A DNA stretch of 5,387 bases from Fimbriimonadales bacterium (GTDB lineage Bacteria > Armatimonadota > Fimbriimonadia > Fimbriimonadales > GBS-DC), in assembly GCA_025060055.1 (NCBI GenBank), contig JANXCK010000258.1:1-5387 (forward strand), in the 5' to 3' direction. Numbering within the stretch: position 1 is the stretch's first letter; each line of letters starts with the position of its first letter. Made by a program: the position numbers and the translations under genes. Shown piece after piece: positions 1 to 5,298 of this stretch. The notes below the pieces were generated by a model, which had not been told where the DNA came from, did not search any database, and worked only from the letters and a program-made list of their open reading frames with translations.

Positions 1-932
1 TATGTCGCGTCCTTCTCGTTGGAGGGCGTGATTTTGAGTTCAGGGAAACGCGCACTTAGGTAGTTCGCGATGTCGCTGGGCTTGGCGACCTTGAAGGTCA
101 AGGCTTCTACCGCGCGTGGCTTGGGCGGTTCAGGAGGCTTAGGCGGCTCTTCTGGGCGGAACGCCTTCAGCGACGCCTCCGTGCCCACCACATAGGTGTT
201 GTCGATTTTCTCGTACCGATAGCCGCTCAGGCGCGTGATTAGGTTCAACGACTCTTCGACCGTGAGACGGCTGAGGCTCACTGTGACCGTGCCTTTCACA
301 TCGGGCGCGGTAATGATGTTCGCACCCGACTGGATTGCTAACGCTTTCAGCACATCACCAATCTCGGCGTTCACGAAATCCAAAGAGATGAGTATGCGCG
401 AGGGCGCAGGGGGCGCAGCTGCGGCGACAGTGCGCGGTTGATTGGGTTCGGGCGCATGCGTGCGAGATGGCACGGTCTGCGTACTGGCGACAAGGTTCTG
501 CCGCGGTTCGGGAATCGGCTCCAGTGGTGGCGGCGTCTCGCTGGCGATGTCGGATGCTTGTGGTTTGCCCAGCCGCACTTGCCAGCCTGTGGGGGTTTGC
601 TCTACTGTGTAGGGCTGCGTGCCGCGCATCGTGATGACCACGCGCACTTTGGGCGGGCGACTGCTGAACCAGCCGTAGCGGAGTTTGAGCGCGTGCGGCG
701 TCCTGAGCGTGCGTCCATACCCGCGTCCGCGCAGGCGCGCGCGGAAATCCATCACCAGAAACTGTCGGCGCCACACATTCACCGTGGGGCGCGATAACCG
801 TTCGCCCGAAATCGTAATCAGGGTCTGTCCCCGCTCCTGCGAAACGCTCACGGACTGCACCACCTGCGCGAAACCTACCGCAGGCAGCAGCACTCCAAAC
901 AACCAAAGCAATCGAGCATTGCAATTTGTCAT
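1..932 (-). CDS. pilQ: Type IV pilus secretin PilQ, N-terminal part (cut by window edge)
   Basis: Outer-membrane secretin through which the type IV pilus exits; 310 codons are present and the frame stays open to base 1, so the N1 remainder and the C-terminal secretin barrel lie outside. Residues 1-22 look like a signal peptide (hydrophobic 8-21, possible cleavage after GFA). Residues about 24-122 fit an AMIN domain (peptidoglycan-binding beta sandwich, with the strand VRVVITMRG at 96-104). A Pro/Ala-rich linker runs 123-178. Residues about 180-256 are the secretin/TonB short N-terminal (STN, N0) domain, with ISLDFVNAEIGDVLKALA at 182-199. A second Pro/Glu/Lys-rich linker (260-272) leads into the start of an N1 domain (276 onward). 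The ATG overlaps the stop of the upstream pilP-like gene as ATGA, with GGAGG at 942-946 nine bases before it. Family assignment rests on domain order and on position as last gene of a pilMNOPQ set. Confidence 0.9.
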   Translation of the reverse strand, partial: MTNCNARLLWLFGVLLPAVGFAQVVQSVSVSQERGQTLITISGERLSRPTVNVWRRQFLVMDFRARLRGRGYGRTLRTPHALKLRYGWFSSRPPKVRVVITMRGTQPYTVEQTPTGWQVRLGKPQASDIASETPPPLEPIPEPRQNLVASTQTVPSRTHAPEPNQPRTVAAAAPPAPSRILISLDFVNAEIGDVLKALAIQSGANIITAPDVKGTVTVSLSRLTVEESLNLITRLSGYRYEKIDNTYVVGTEASLKAFRPEEPPKPPEPPKPRAVEALTFKVAKPSDIANYLSARFPELKITPSNEKDAT

Positions 933-1582
933 GGCTTGTTGCCTCCGTTCGGCGTTGTCGATTCGCCCACGCGCACGGTGATTTGCTGCTTGCCCTTACG
1001 CAAGGTCACGACACCCCGCTGGATGTTGACCACGCGCCAGCCGTCTTCCAGCGGGTCGCCGGGCTTAACAAGGCGTCGGCGCCCTTCCGAGTCGGCGAGG
1101 ATGGCGACCGAATGGGGTCCTTGCACAACGCCCGTGACGGTGTAGTGGGGGCGTTCGGGTTCGGGTGGCGGCGTGTTCTCCGCTGGCTGCAAGCCCAGCT
1201 GTCCGCCTGGTAGCGTCATCGGCGGGATGGGGGGTGTTCCTGTGATTTCGCGGCGTGGCGCAGGCGTGCTGCGTACCACTTTGTTGCCTTCGGCAGGTTG
1301 TCGCGCCACTTGAATGGTGGGGCGGAACGGGTCGCGTGGCGCAAGCGGCGGCAGTTGCACGCCCGTTGCGGGTGCGGGCACCGTCGGCGCAGCGGTGCCG
1401 CCGCTCGCACGAGCAGACGCTGATGACTGTGCCTGCGCTGGCGCAGGCGCGCCGCTGCCCCCAAACAGCCCGCCAAACTGCACCACCCCAACGGTGACTA
1501 ACACGCCCGACAGCGCCACCAGAAGGAGCAGCTGCTTCGGGTTCGCTCGCTTTTTCGCCATCTCGCCAGAAGCGTTCGCCAT
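929..1582 (-). CDS. PilP-like periplasmic linker protein, membrane-anchored
   Basis: Predicted 217-residue protein occupying the pilP slot between pilO and pilQ. Residues 17-36 form one hydrophobic segment after a basic N terminus, so it should be an inner-membrane protein with a periplasmic C terminus. Residues 43-82 and 95-146 are low-complexity Pro/Ala/Gly linkers. Between them sits RDPFRP at 83-88, the DPF-type motif seen before the folded domain in PilP and GspC-like proteins. Residues 147-206 form a compact beta domain (TGVVQGPHSVAILAD, then KPGD and a final ITVRVG strand) that matches the PilP/GspC homology-region pattern, which contacts secretin N0. Unlike classical PilP there is no lipobox cysteine; the protein contains no Cys at all. 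The first ATG has GGGAGG at 1588-1593 five bases upstream; a later in-frame ATG at 1561 has a poorer site. One base separates it from pilO. Function is inferred from position and fold pattern rather than strong similarity. Confidence 0.8.
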   Translation of the reverse strand: MANASGEMAKKRANPKQLLLLVALSGVLVTVGVVQFGGLFGGSGAPAPAQAQSSASARASGGTAAPTVPAPATGVQLPPLAPRDPFRPTIQVARQPAEGNKVVRSTPAPRREITGTPPIPPMTLPGGQLGLQPAENTPPPEPERPHYTVTGVVQGPHSVAILADSEGRRRLVKPGDPLEDGWRVVNIQRGVVTLRKGKQQITVRVGESTTPNGGNKP

Positions 1583-1583
1583 C

Positions 1584-2219
1584 TTAGCCTCCCGTGGATG
1601 CGACGCTGGAGCGCGGCTGCGCCGACTGAAAAATGAACGCCTTCACCACCATCCGAATCTCCAAATCGGGGTTCTCTGGCGACAGCTCCGTGCCCGACTT
1701 CGCTTGTGCGTTCAGGCTCTGCACCGCTAAGATTTTCGGAAAAGTTTCCAGCGTCTTGAGTAGGCTCATCAGATTCCAGAACTTGCCGCGCAGCTGAATC
1801 TCGAACAGCTGCTCTTGATATGCCTGAGCGACGGGGTTCTGCGTGTTGTTAGCAGTGTTTGCAGACCCCTGCTGGATTTGGGGGCGAATTGAGACGATAT
1901 GCAAATCGCGCCCTACAGCAGTTTGTTCGAATTGCTTGAGCATTGTGGGCACATAGGCAGCTTCGCTGACGCCGCGTTCCAAGAACTGCAGTTCGCGCTG
2001 TGTGTTTTGCAGCTGTTCTTGGGCGTGGCGCAATTGCGTGGCGGCTTGTTGGGCTTTCTCTAACTCCTGCTGGCGTTCTTGCAGCTGGGTGCGCAGGTCT
2101 TGGGTCATGCTCCACGGCAGGTAGAGGCTGCCCAGTCCTGCGAGCAAAGTGCCTGCGATTGCCAGCCCCAGCAGTTTCGAGGCGCGTTGCGCCCGCTGCA
2201 GGCGTCTACTGACTGCCAC
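1584..2219 (-). CDS. pilO: Type IV pilus alignment protein PilO
   Basis: Inner-membrane component of the PilMNOP alignment complex that pairs with PilN in the periplasm. The 211 residues show the family layout: a short basic cytoplasmic tail (1-15), one membrane span (about 16-35), a long Gln/Glu-rich coiled coil (about 38-85), and a C-terminal ferredoxin-like domain. Recognisable family segments are YVPTMLKQFEQTAVGRDLHI (89-108) and FEIQLRGKFWNLMSLLKTLE (139-158), the latter being the typical helix followed by a strand leading to ILAVQSL. An Asn/Thr/Gln-rich insert lies at about 115-134. The start codon is GTG, chosen because AAGGAGG at 2226-2232 sits six bases upstream; it overlaps the end of pilN by 14 bases, implying translational coupling. 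Length is normal for PilO. Confidence 0.9.
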   Translation of the reverse strand: MAVSRRLQRAQRASKLLGLAIAGTLLAGLGSLYLPWSMTQDLRTQLQERQQELEKAQQAATQLRHAQEQLQNTQRELQFLERGVSEAAYVPTMLKQFEQTAVGRDLHIVSIRPQIQQGSANTANNTQNPVAQAYQEQLFEIQLRGKFWNLMSLLKTLETFPKILAVQSLNAQAKSGTELSPENPDLEIRMVVKAFIFQSAQPRSSVASTGG

Positions 2220-2808
2220 TGCGTGCCTCCTTCGGTTCGGGCTGCGCCGTGCCTTTGATGTGCGCGGTAATCTGGAACTCGACAGCGGTCTGCTGCTCGC
2301 CCAAGGTGCGCTCTTGGCTGTAATCCAGGCGCACCTGCTCCAGTTCGGGATGCTGGTTCAGACGCAGCATAAACTCGCCGACCAGTTGCTGGGTCGCCGC
2401 GATGCCCTTGAGCGTGATCTCCAGCGGTTTTTTGGGGTCGCTGCGTTTGCCCAGCTCCGCGCCAGTGAGGAAGCAGTTCTCAGGGGTATGTTGCGCAAAG
2501 TGCTGGAACAGCTGCTGCCAGCGCCCTGTATCTTTGCGGGCATTTTGCAGCGTGCTGACCAGCGGTTGGAGCGCGCTCAGTTCGGCTTGCACACGCTGCA
2601 GCTGCTGCACGGTGGGGCGTAGCTTTACAATTTGCTCCTCGACTTGGGCGCGTTGCAGGGTGAGCGCGCCTGCGTACAGCAGCAGTCCCACCCATCCTAC
2701 GCCGATGAGTATCGCTGTGCCCAGCCAACCTAATCCCAGCAGGCGCACTTTGCGCTCTGCTACGCGCTTGAGTTGTTGTTCCTGCGCAATCAGGTTGATG
2801 ACCGCCAT
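2206..2808 (-). CDS. pilN: Type IV pilus alignment protein PilN
   Basis: Bitopic inner-membrane protein whose cytoplasmic N-terminal tail docks onto PilM and whose periplasmic part dimerises with PilO. Of 200 residues, 4-6 are INL, the start of the conserved PilM-binding INLLP-type motif, though here it continues IAQEQ rather than LP. A membrane span covers about 23-46, a coiled coil about 50-92, and the ferredoxin-like domain about 96-185, opening with the family-like RWQQLFQHFAQHTPENCFLT (96-115) and including the strand LEITLKGIA. The tail after 186 is charged and probably disordered. AGGAGG at 2815-2820 lies six bases before the ATG, and its first A is the last base of the pilM stop codon; the gap to pilM is 11 bases. 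Size and architecture are typical for PilN. Confidence 0.9.
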   Translation of the reverse strand: MAVINLIAQEQQLKRVAERKVRLLGLGWLGTAILIGVGWVGLLLYAGALTLQRAQVEEQIVKLRPTVQQLQRVQAELSALQPLVSTLQNARKDTGRWQQLFQHFAQHTPENCFLTGAELGKRSDPKKPLEITLKGIAATQQLVGEFMLRLNQHPELEQVRLDYSQERTLGEQQTAVEFQITAHIKGTAQPEPKEARSGSQ

Positions 2809-2819
2809 CGTTTGCCTCC

Positions 2820-3962
2820 TTACGCGGCAGCGTCCGCTGGCGTGGACTCCGTTTCGACACGCGGCTGTGCAAACGGCTGTGCCATCTCCAGTGGCGCCAG
2901 CGCAGTGCCCAACACAGTCGCCCAGCGAACCCCGCCCTCCAGCTCAGCCAGATGCACCTGAACTGGCTCCACGATGTCGCTTGCAAACGGATCGAGCGTT
3001 TGAGCAGGAAGCCCCAACTTGTGTTCGAAGTAAGCTGTGATGCCCTGCATCTGCGCACCGCCGCCGTACAGGTACAACCGCTCCACCTGACCCTGACGCC
3101 CCTGCGACTGATACTGCGACTGATAGTAGTTCAACGAGCGCCGAATCTCGCGAATCAGCTCGTCCAGAATCGGCTGCATGAGGCGTAGGGGCGGGTTCTC
3201 CTGAGGCTGCGTTGACGGGAGCAACTCGCCTAAGTTCAAATGGTGCTTGACCTGCTCGGCTTCCTCTTCAGTATAGTGGAAGTAGCCCTTGAGCGCGGCG
3301 GTGAAGGTCTTGCTGGCGATGGGAATAAAACGGGTCAGTACAAGGGTCGTATTCCGCGCCACTGTGATTTGCGTATGTTCGCCGCCAAGGTCCACCAGCG
3401 CATAGGCATACGGCAACGACTCGCCATACATCGCTTGGAGCATCCGCAACGCCGAGAACGGCTGCAACTCCAGCAGCTGCGGTTCCAGCCCTGCCTTCTC
3501 GACCAGTTCCAGTAGCGGGTCGGTCGTGGAGCGCGGCGCAGCGACCAGTAGCACCTCCATCTGCTCCTCACCCGTCGTCGGCAGAATCTGGAACCCAATC
3601 AGATGCTCTTCGGCAGCGGAGGGCAGGTAGCGTGCCGCCTCGTATTGGATTGACTTCTGTAGGGTTTCGGGCGTCATGCGGGGTAAGCGCACGGGGCGCG
3701 CGATTGTCTGCGGTCCTCCCACTGAGAGCAACACGCTTTTGGAACGCACGCCTGCGCTGGCGAGGGTGGTGCGCAACGCTTTGTACACGATGTCCGTGTC
3801 TAAAATCGCGCCTTCGCGCACGGCGTCTGGGGGCAGTGGTGTCTCGGCAAGTCGCTCCACACGCAGGCGGCGTCCGTGCAACACGCCCACGCACAGCTTA
3901 ACGCCCGTCGCTCCGATGTCCAGCGCCAGCACGGACTCTGCTCTTAGCCGTTTACGCGACAT
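2820..3962 (-). CDS. pilM: Type IV pilus assembly protein PilM (actin-like ATPase)
   Basis: Cytoplasmic actin/FtsA-fold protein that binds ATP and the N-terminal tail of PilN, linking the pilus motor side to the alignment complex. The 380 residues carry the expected nucleotide-binding motifs: phosphate-1 loop LDIGATGVKL at 14-23, phosphate-2 region LVDLGGEHTQITVA at 189-202, and the adenosine motif LYGGGAQMQGI at 298-308. The SHS2-type insert region lies around 35-140, including SVGGPQTIARPVRLPRM (80-96) and the conserved-looking IQYEAARYLP (105-114). EIRRSLNYYQSQ at 272-283 is the usual helix before the adenosine motif; it is followed by a repeated YQSQ unit (see the tandem repeat entry). 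The last 20 residues are Ala/Pro/Gln-rich and probably disordered. AAGGAGG at 3969-3975 precedes the ATG by six bases, and the gene overlaps the end of the upstream HTH gene by 11 bases. Confidence 0.95.
   Translation of the reverse strand: MSRKRLRAESVLALDIGATGVKLCVGVLHGRRLRVERLAETPLPPDAVREGAILDTDIVYKALRTTLASAGVRSKSVLLSVGGPQTIARPVRLPRMTPETLQKSIQYEAARYLPSAAEEHLIGFQILPTTGEEQMEVLLVAAPRSTTDPLLELVEKAGLEPQLLELQPFSALRMLQAMYGESLPYAYALVDLGGEHTQITVARNTTLVLTRFIPIASKTFTAALKGYFHYTEEEAEQVKHHLNLGELLPSTQPQENPPLRLMQPILDELIREIRRSLNYYQSQYQSQGRQGQVERLYLYGGGAQMQGITAYFEHKLGLPAQTLDPFASDIVEPVQVHLAELEGGVRWATVLGTALAPLEMAQPFAQPRVETESTPADAAA
3102..3125. repeat. 12-bp tandem duplication inside pilM
   Basis: CTGCGACTGATA occurs twice head to tail (3102-3113 and 3114-3125) without a mismatch. 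In pilM it encodes YQSQ-YQSQ (residues 280-287) with identical codons in both copies. It lengthens the loop between the helix EIRRSLNY and the strand leading to the adenosine motif, keeping frame. Exact codon identity suggests a recent slippage-type duplication. Confidence 0.85.
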
Positions 3963-4350
3963 GTGGCTCCTCCTTTAGGTTGAATTCTGCCGCCCGCTGC
4001 GCCAGCATCCACTCATCCAGCGCGTTTTTCAGGAACCGCCACTTGCCATCCACCTTAAACGCGGGAATCTCTCCGTTCTCGGCAAGTGCCTGCAGCTCGG
4101 CTGGGCGCAAGCGCAAATAGTGCGCTGCCTCACGCAAAGTCATCACAGGGTGCAGGTTGCGTGCCATCCACTGCAGCAAGTCATACAGCTGCTGGTTCGT
4201 CAGGCGCACCTCGAAGCGCACGGTCTGGATGTTTTCCGAGTCTTCGGTGGGGGGCGGCGTCGGAGTTGGTGCAGCGACCGATGCGCCTTCGTCCACAGGC
4301 GCGTGCAGTCGCTGCTGTGAAGCCAGTCGGATTGCGTCTGCCAGATTCAT
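3952..4350 (-). CDS. Small helix-turn-helix (excisionase-family fold) protein in pilus operon
   Basis: A 132-residue protein. Residues 70-116 match the excisionase/MerR-like winged HTH pattern: MTLREAAHYLRLRPAELQAL forms helix-turn-helix, then NGEIPAFKVDGKWRF is the wing, then LDEWM is the closing helix. Before it come a short likely amphipathic N-terminal helix (1-15), an acidic/Pro/Thr-rich linker (18-38), and a strand-helix segment VRFEVRLTNQQLYDLLQWMA (44-63) of no family I recognise. I chose the ATG at 4350 because AAGGAG at 4359-4364 lies eight bases upstream. The GTG at 4359 in the same frame would overlap that site and adds only three residues. The gene lies two bases after the ATPase stop and overlaps pilM, so it is made together with the pilus proteins. 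It may bind DNA as an operon regulator, or use the fold as a protein adaptor; sequence does not decide. It is not near any integrase or att site. Confidence 0.85.
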   Translation of the reverse strand: MNLADAIRLASQQRLHAPVDEGASVAAPTPTPPPTEDSENIQTVRFEVRLTNQQLYDLLQWMARNLHPVMTLREAAHYLRLRPAELQALAENGEIPAFKVDGKWRFLKNALDEWMLAQRAAEFNLKEEPHVA

Positions 4351-4352
4351 CC

Positions 4353-5168
4353 TCACCACTCCTTGCCTTTGTAGTCCTGAATCACACCGTGCATGAGGTA
4401 GCCGTCGATAAGTTGCGCCTTTTGTGCCATGCCGATGATGAGAGCGTTGTCAGCGAGCTGGCAAATCAGGCGCGGATAGCCCCCTGTGAACTGATACAGT
4501 TCGTATAGCGCGTCGGGCGTGAACGGGATACGCTCCCCCGCGTAGCCCGCCACACGCATCCGAAACTCAATCAGGTTCGCCGTCTCCTGTTGGTCCAGCG
4601 GCTTGAGTACATGGCGTACTGCTAAGCGCTGCTTGAGCGCTGGCACGCGCTCCAGTTTCTTGTGCAACTCTAACTGCCCCAGCAAAATCAGGCTTATCAG
4701 AAACTGGTCGTTCATCTGACAGTTCAGAAGCAGGCGTAGCTCCTCGAAGGTGCTTGCTGGGCGTATCAGGTGTGCCTCGTCAATCATCAGCACCGCGCGC
4801 TGCCCACGCTCATACATGTGAATCAAGTGTTCGTGGAGTTGCTGCACCAGCTGCTGTCGATTGCGCGTGTGCGCCTGCACGCCCAACTGATGCAGAATCT
4901 CCTGCAGCAGCTGGATGGGGGTCAGAATCGGGTTGACAATCAGGGCGATTTTATACTGGACGGGGTCTAAAATCTCTATGAGTTTGCGGCTGATAGTCGT
5001 TTTTCCCAGTCCAATATCGCCCAGCAGCGCGCCCGCGCCGCGATTGCGGGTGATTGCATAGTGCAGCATCACCAGCGCGTCCTCGTGTTCCTTGCTCATA
5101 TACAGGAACCGCGGATCGGGTGTCAGAGTGAACGGCGGCTCGGTCAAGCCCCAGTACGCTTCGTACAT
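4353..5168 (-). CDS. ExeA/MshM-type AAA+ ATPase, first gene of the pilus operon
   Basis: Cytoplasmic P-loop ATPase of the ExeA/GspA/MshM group, 271 residues. The N terminus MYEAYWGLTEPPFTLTPDPR (1-20) is the signature opening of this family. Walker A is GDIGLGKTT at 50-58, Walker B is LMIDEAH at 127-133, a sensor-1-like segment LILLGQLEL lies at 160-168, and an arginine-containing LKQRL at 178-182 fits the arginine-finger region. The lid helices include the family-like TGGYPRLICQLADNALI (228-244). The protein stops about where the AAA+ module ends: there is no membrane span and no peptidoglycan-binding domain as in full-length ExeA. It therefore resembles MshM, the short ATPase of MSHA pilus loci. 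Family knowledge suggests a role in secretin or pilus assembly; that role is inferred here. GGGAGG at 5175-5180 precedes the ATG by about six bases. Confidence 0.9.
   Translation of the reverse strand: MYEAYWGLTEPPFTLTPDPRFLYMSKEHEDALVMLHYAITRNRGAGALLGDIGLGKTTISRKLIEILDPVQYKIALIVNPILTPIQLLQEILHQLGVQAHTRNRQQLVQQLHEHLIHMYERGQRAVLMIDEAHLIRPASTFEELRLLLNCQMNDQFLISLILLGQLELHKKLERVPALKQRLAVRHVLKPLDQQETANLIEFRMRVAGYAGERIPFTPDALYELYQFTGGYPRLICQLADNALIIGMAQKAQLIDGYLMHGVIQDYKGKEW
4359..4364 (-). promoter_or_regulatory. Ribosome binding site deciding the HTH gene start
   Basis: AAGGAG on the minus strand lies inside the last codons of the ATPase gene, eight bases before the ATG at 4350. The competing GTG at 4359 begins with the last base of this site, so it cannot use it. 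This favours the 132-residue product, and implies that ribosomes ending the ATPase at TGA (4355-4353) reinitiate two bases downstream. Confidence 0.65.
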
Positions 5169-5180
5169 CGCGTGCCCTCC

Positions 5181-5206
5181 CTATCAGCGTGCGCAACAGC
5201 TGATAG
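5181..5206. promoter_or_regulatory. Perfect 8-bp inverted repeat in pilus operon leader
   Basis: CTATCAGC (5181-5188) and GCTGATAG (5199-5206) are exact reverse complements separated by 10 bases. The repeat lies wholly between the predicted promoter and the ATPase start. Its 3' arm in the mRNA ends at the first G of the GGGAGGG ribosome binding site (5181-5175). It could be a dimeric-regulator operator or an RNA hairpin next to the ribosome binding site. No T run follows on either strand, so it is not a standard terminator. Confidence 0.6.
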
Positions 5207-5231
5207 ACTCGTTCCTAACGGCTCTGGGGCA

Positions 5232-5261
5232 ATTATCGGCAAACCTGCGAGGTTTTGTAGA
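5232..5261 (-). promoter_or_regulatory. Candidate promoter of the pilus operon
   Basis: On the minus strand, a -10-like GATAAT at 5237-5232 (one mismatch to TATAAT) follows a -35-like TCTACA at 5261-5256 (four of six matches to TTGACA) with an 18-base spacer. Transcription would start near 5225, giving a leader of roughly 57 bases that contains the 5181-5206 inverted repeat. This is the best sigma-70-like candidate in the 130-bp gap, judged by eye only. Confidence 0.4.
5241..5255. promoter_or_regulatory. Short inverted repeat inside the divergent promoter region
   Basis: AAACCT (5241-5246) and AGGTTT (5250-5255) are perfect inverted copies around GCG. The repeat lies within the spacer between the candidate -35 and -10 of the pilus promoter, and about 20 bases upstream of the nuoF -10. 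That position would suit an operator controlling both directions. At six base pairs, chance occurrence is possible. Confidence 0.35.
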
Positions 5262-5272
5262 GGGCTTTTCTC

Positions 5273-5281
5273 TGGTATACT
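5273..5281 (+). promoter_or_regulatory. Candidate extended -10 promoter element for nuoF
   Basis: TGGTATACT fits an extended -10 (TG-N-TATACT, one mismatch to TATAAT). The only -35-like match is the poor TTGTAG at 5255-5260 with a 15-base spacer, which an extended -10 can tolerate. The predicted start point, about 5287-5289, falls on the Shine-Dalgarno of nuoF, so the leader would be only about 10-12 bases. That leaves real doubt that this is the functional promoter. Confidence 0.4.
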
Positions 5282-5298
5282 ACTGCAGGAGGCTCGCT

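Noticed and set aside
355..924. Minus-strand open frame of 189 codons within the pilQ region
   Set aside because: It is in another frame of the same strand as pilQ. The pilQ frame shows signal peptide, AMIN and N0 domains, while this one is Ala/Arg/His-rich without domain features.
2402..3040. Long plus-strand open frame (212 codons) antisense to pilN and pilM
   Set aside because: It is Cys/Ser/Arg-rich with no recognisable domain, no credible ribosome binding site was noted, and it lies opposite two well-supported pilus genes. GC-rich DNA gives such shadow frames.
2480..3058. Minus-strand open frame of 192 codons across the pilM/pilN junction
   Set aside because: Composition is Arg/Ala/Trp-rich and typical of an out-of-frame translation; both real genes there have strong ribosome binding sites and family motifs.
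3952..4350. Excisionase (phage or integrative element) gene
   Set aside because: The fold matches, but there is no integrase, no att-like repeat and no other mobile gene, and it is translationally linked to pilM.
4353..5168. Transposition ATPase (TniB/IstB-like)
   Set aside because: The YWGLTEPPFTLTPDPR opening and pilus-operon context point to the ExeA/MshM group; no transposase or terminal repeats are present.
5181..5206. Rho-independent terminator
   Set aside because: The stem is not GC-dominated, no T run follows on either strand, and both flanking genes diverge from the region, so no transcript should end there.
5259..5273. AGAG/CTCT inverted repeat upstream of nuoF
   Set aside because: The arms are only four bases long with a seven-base loop, which is expected by chance.
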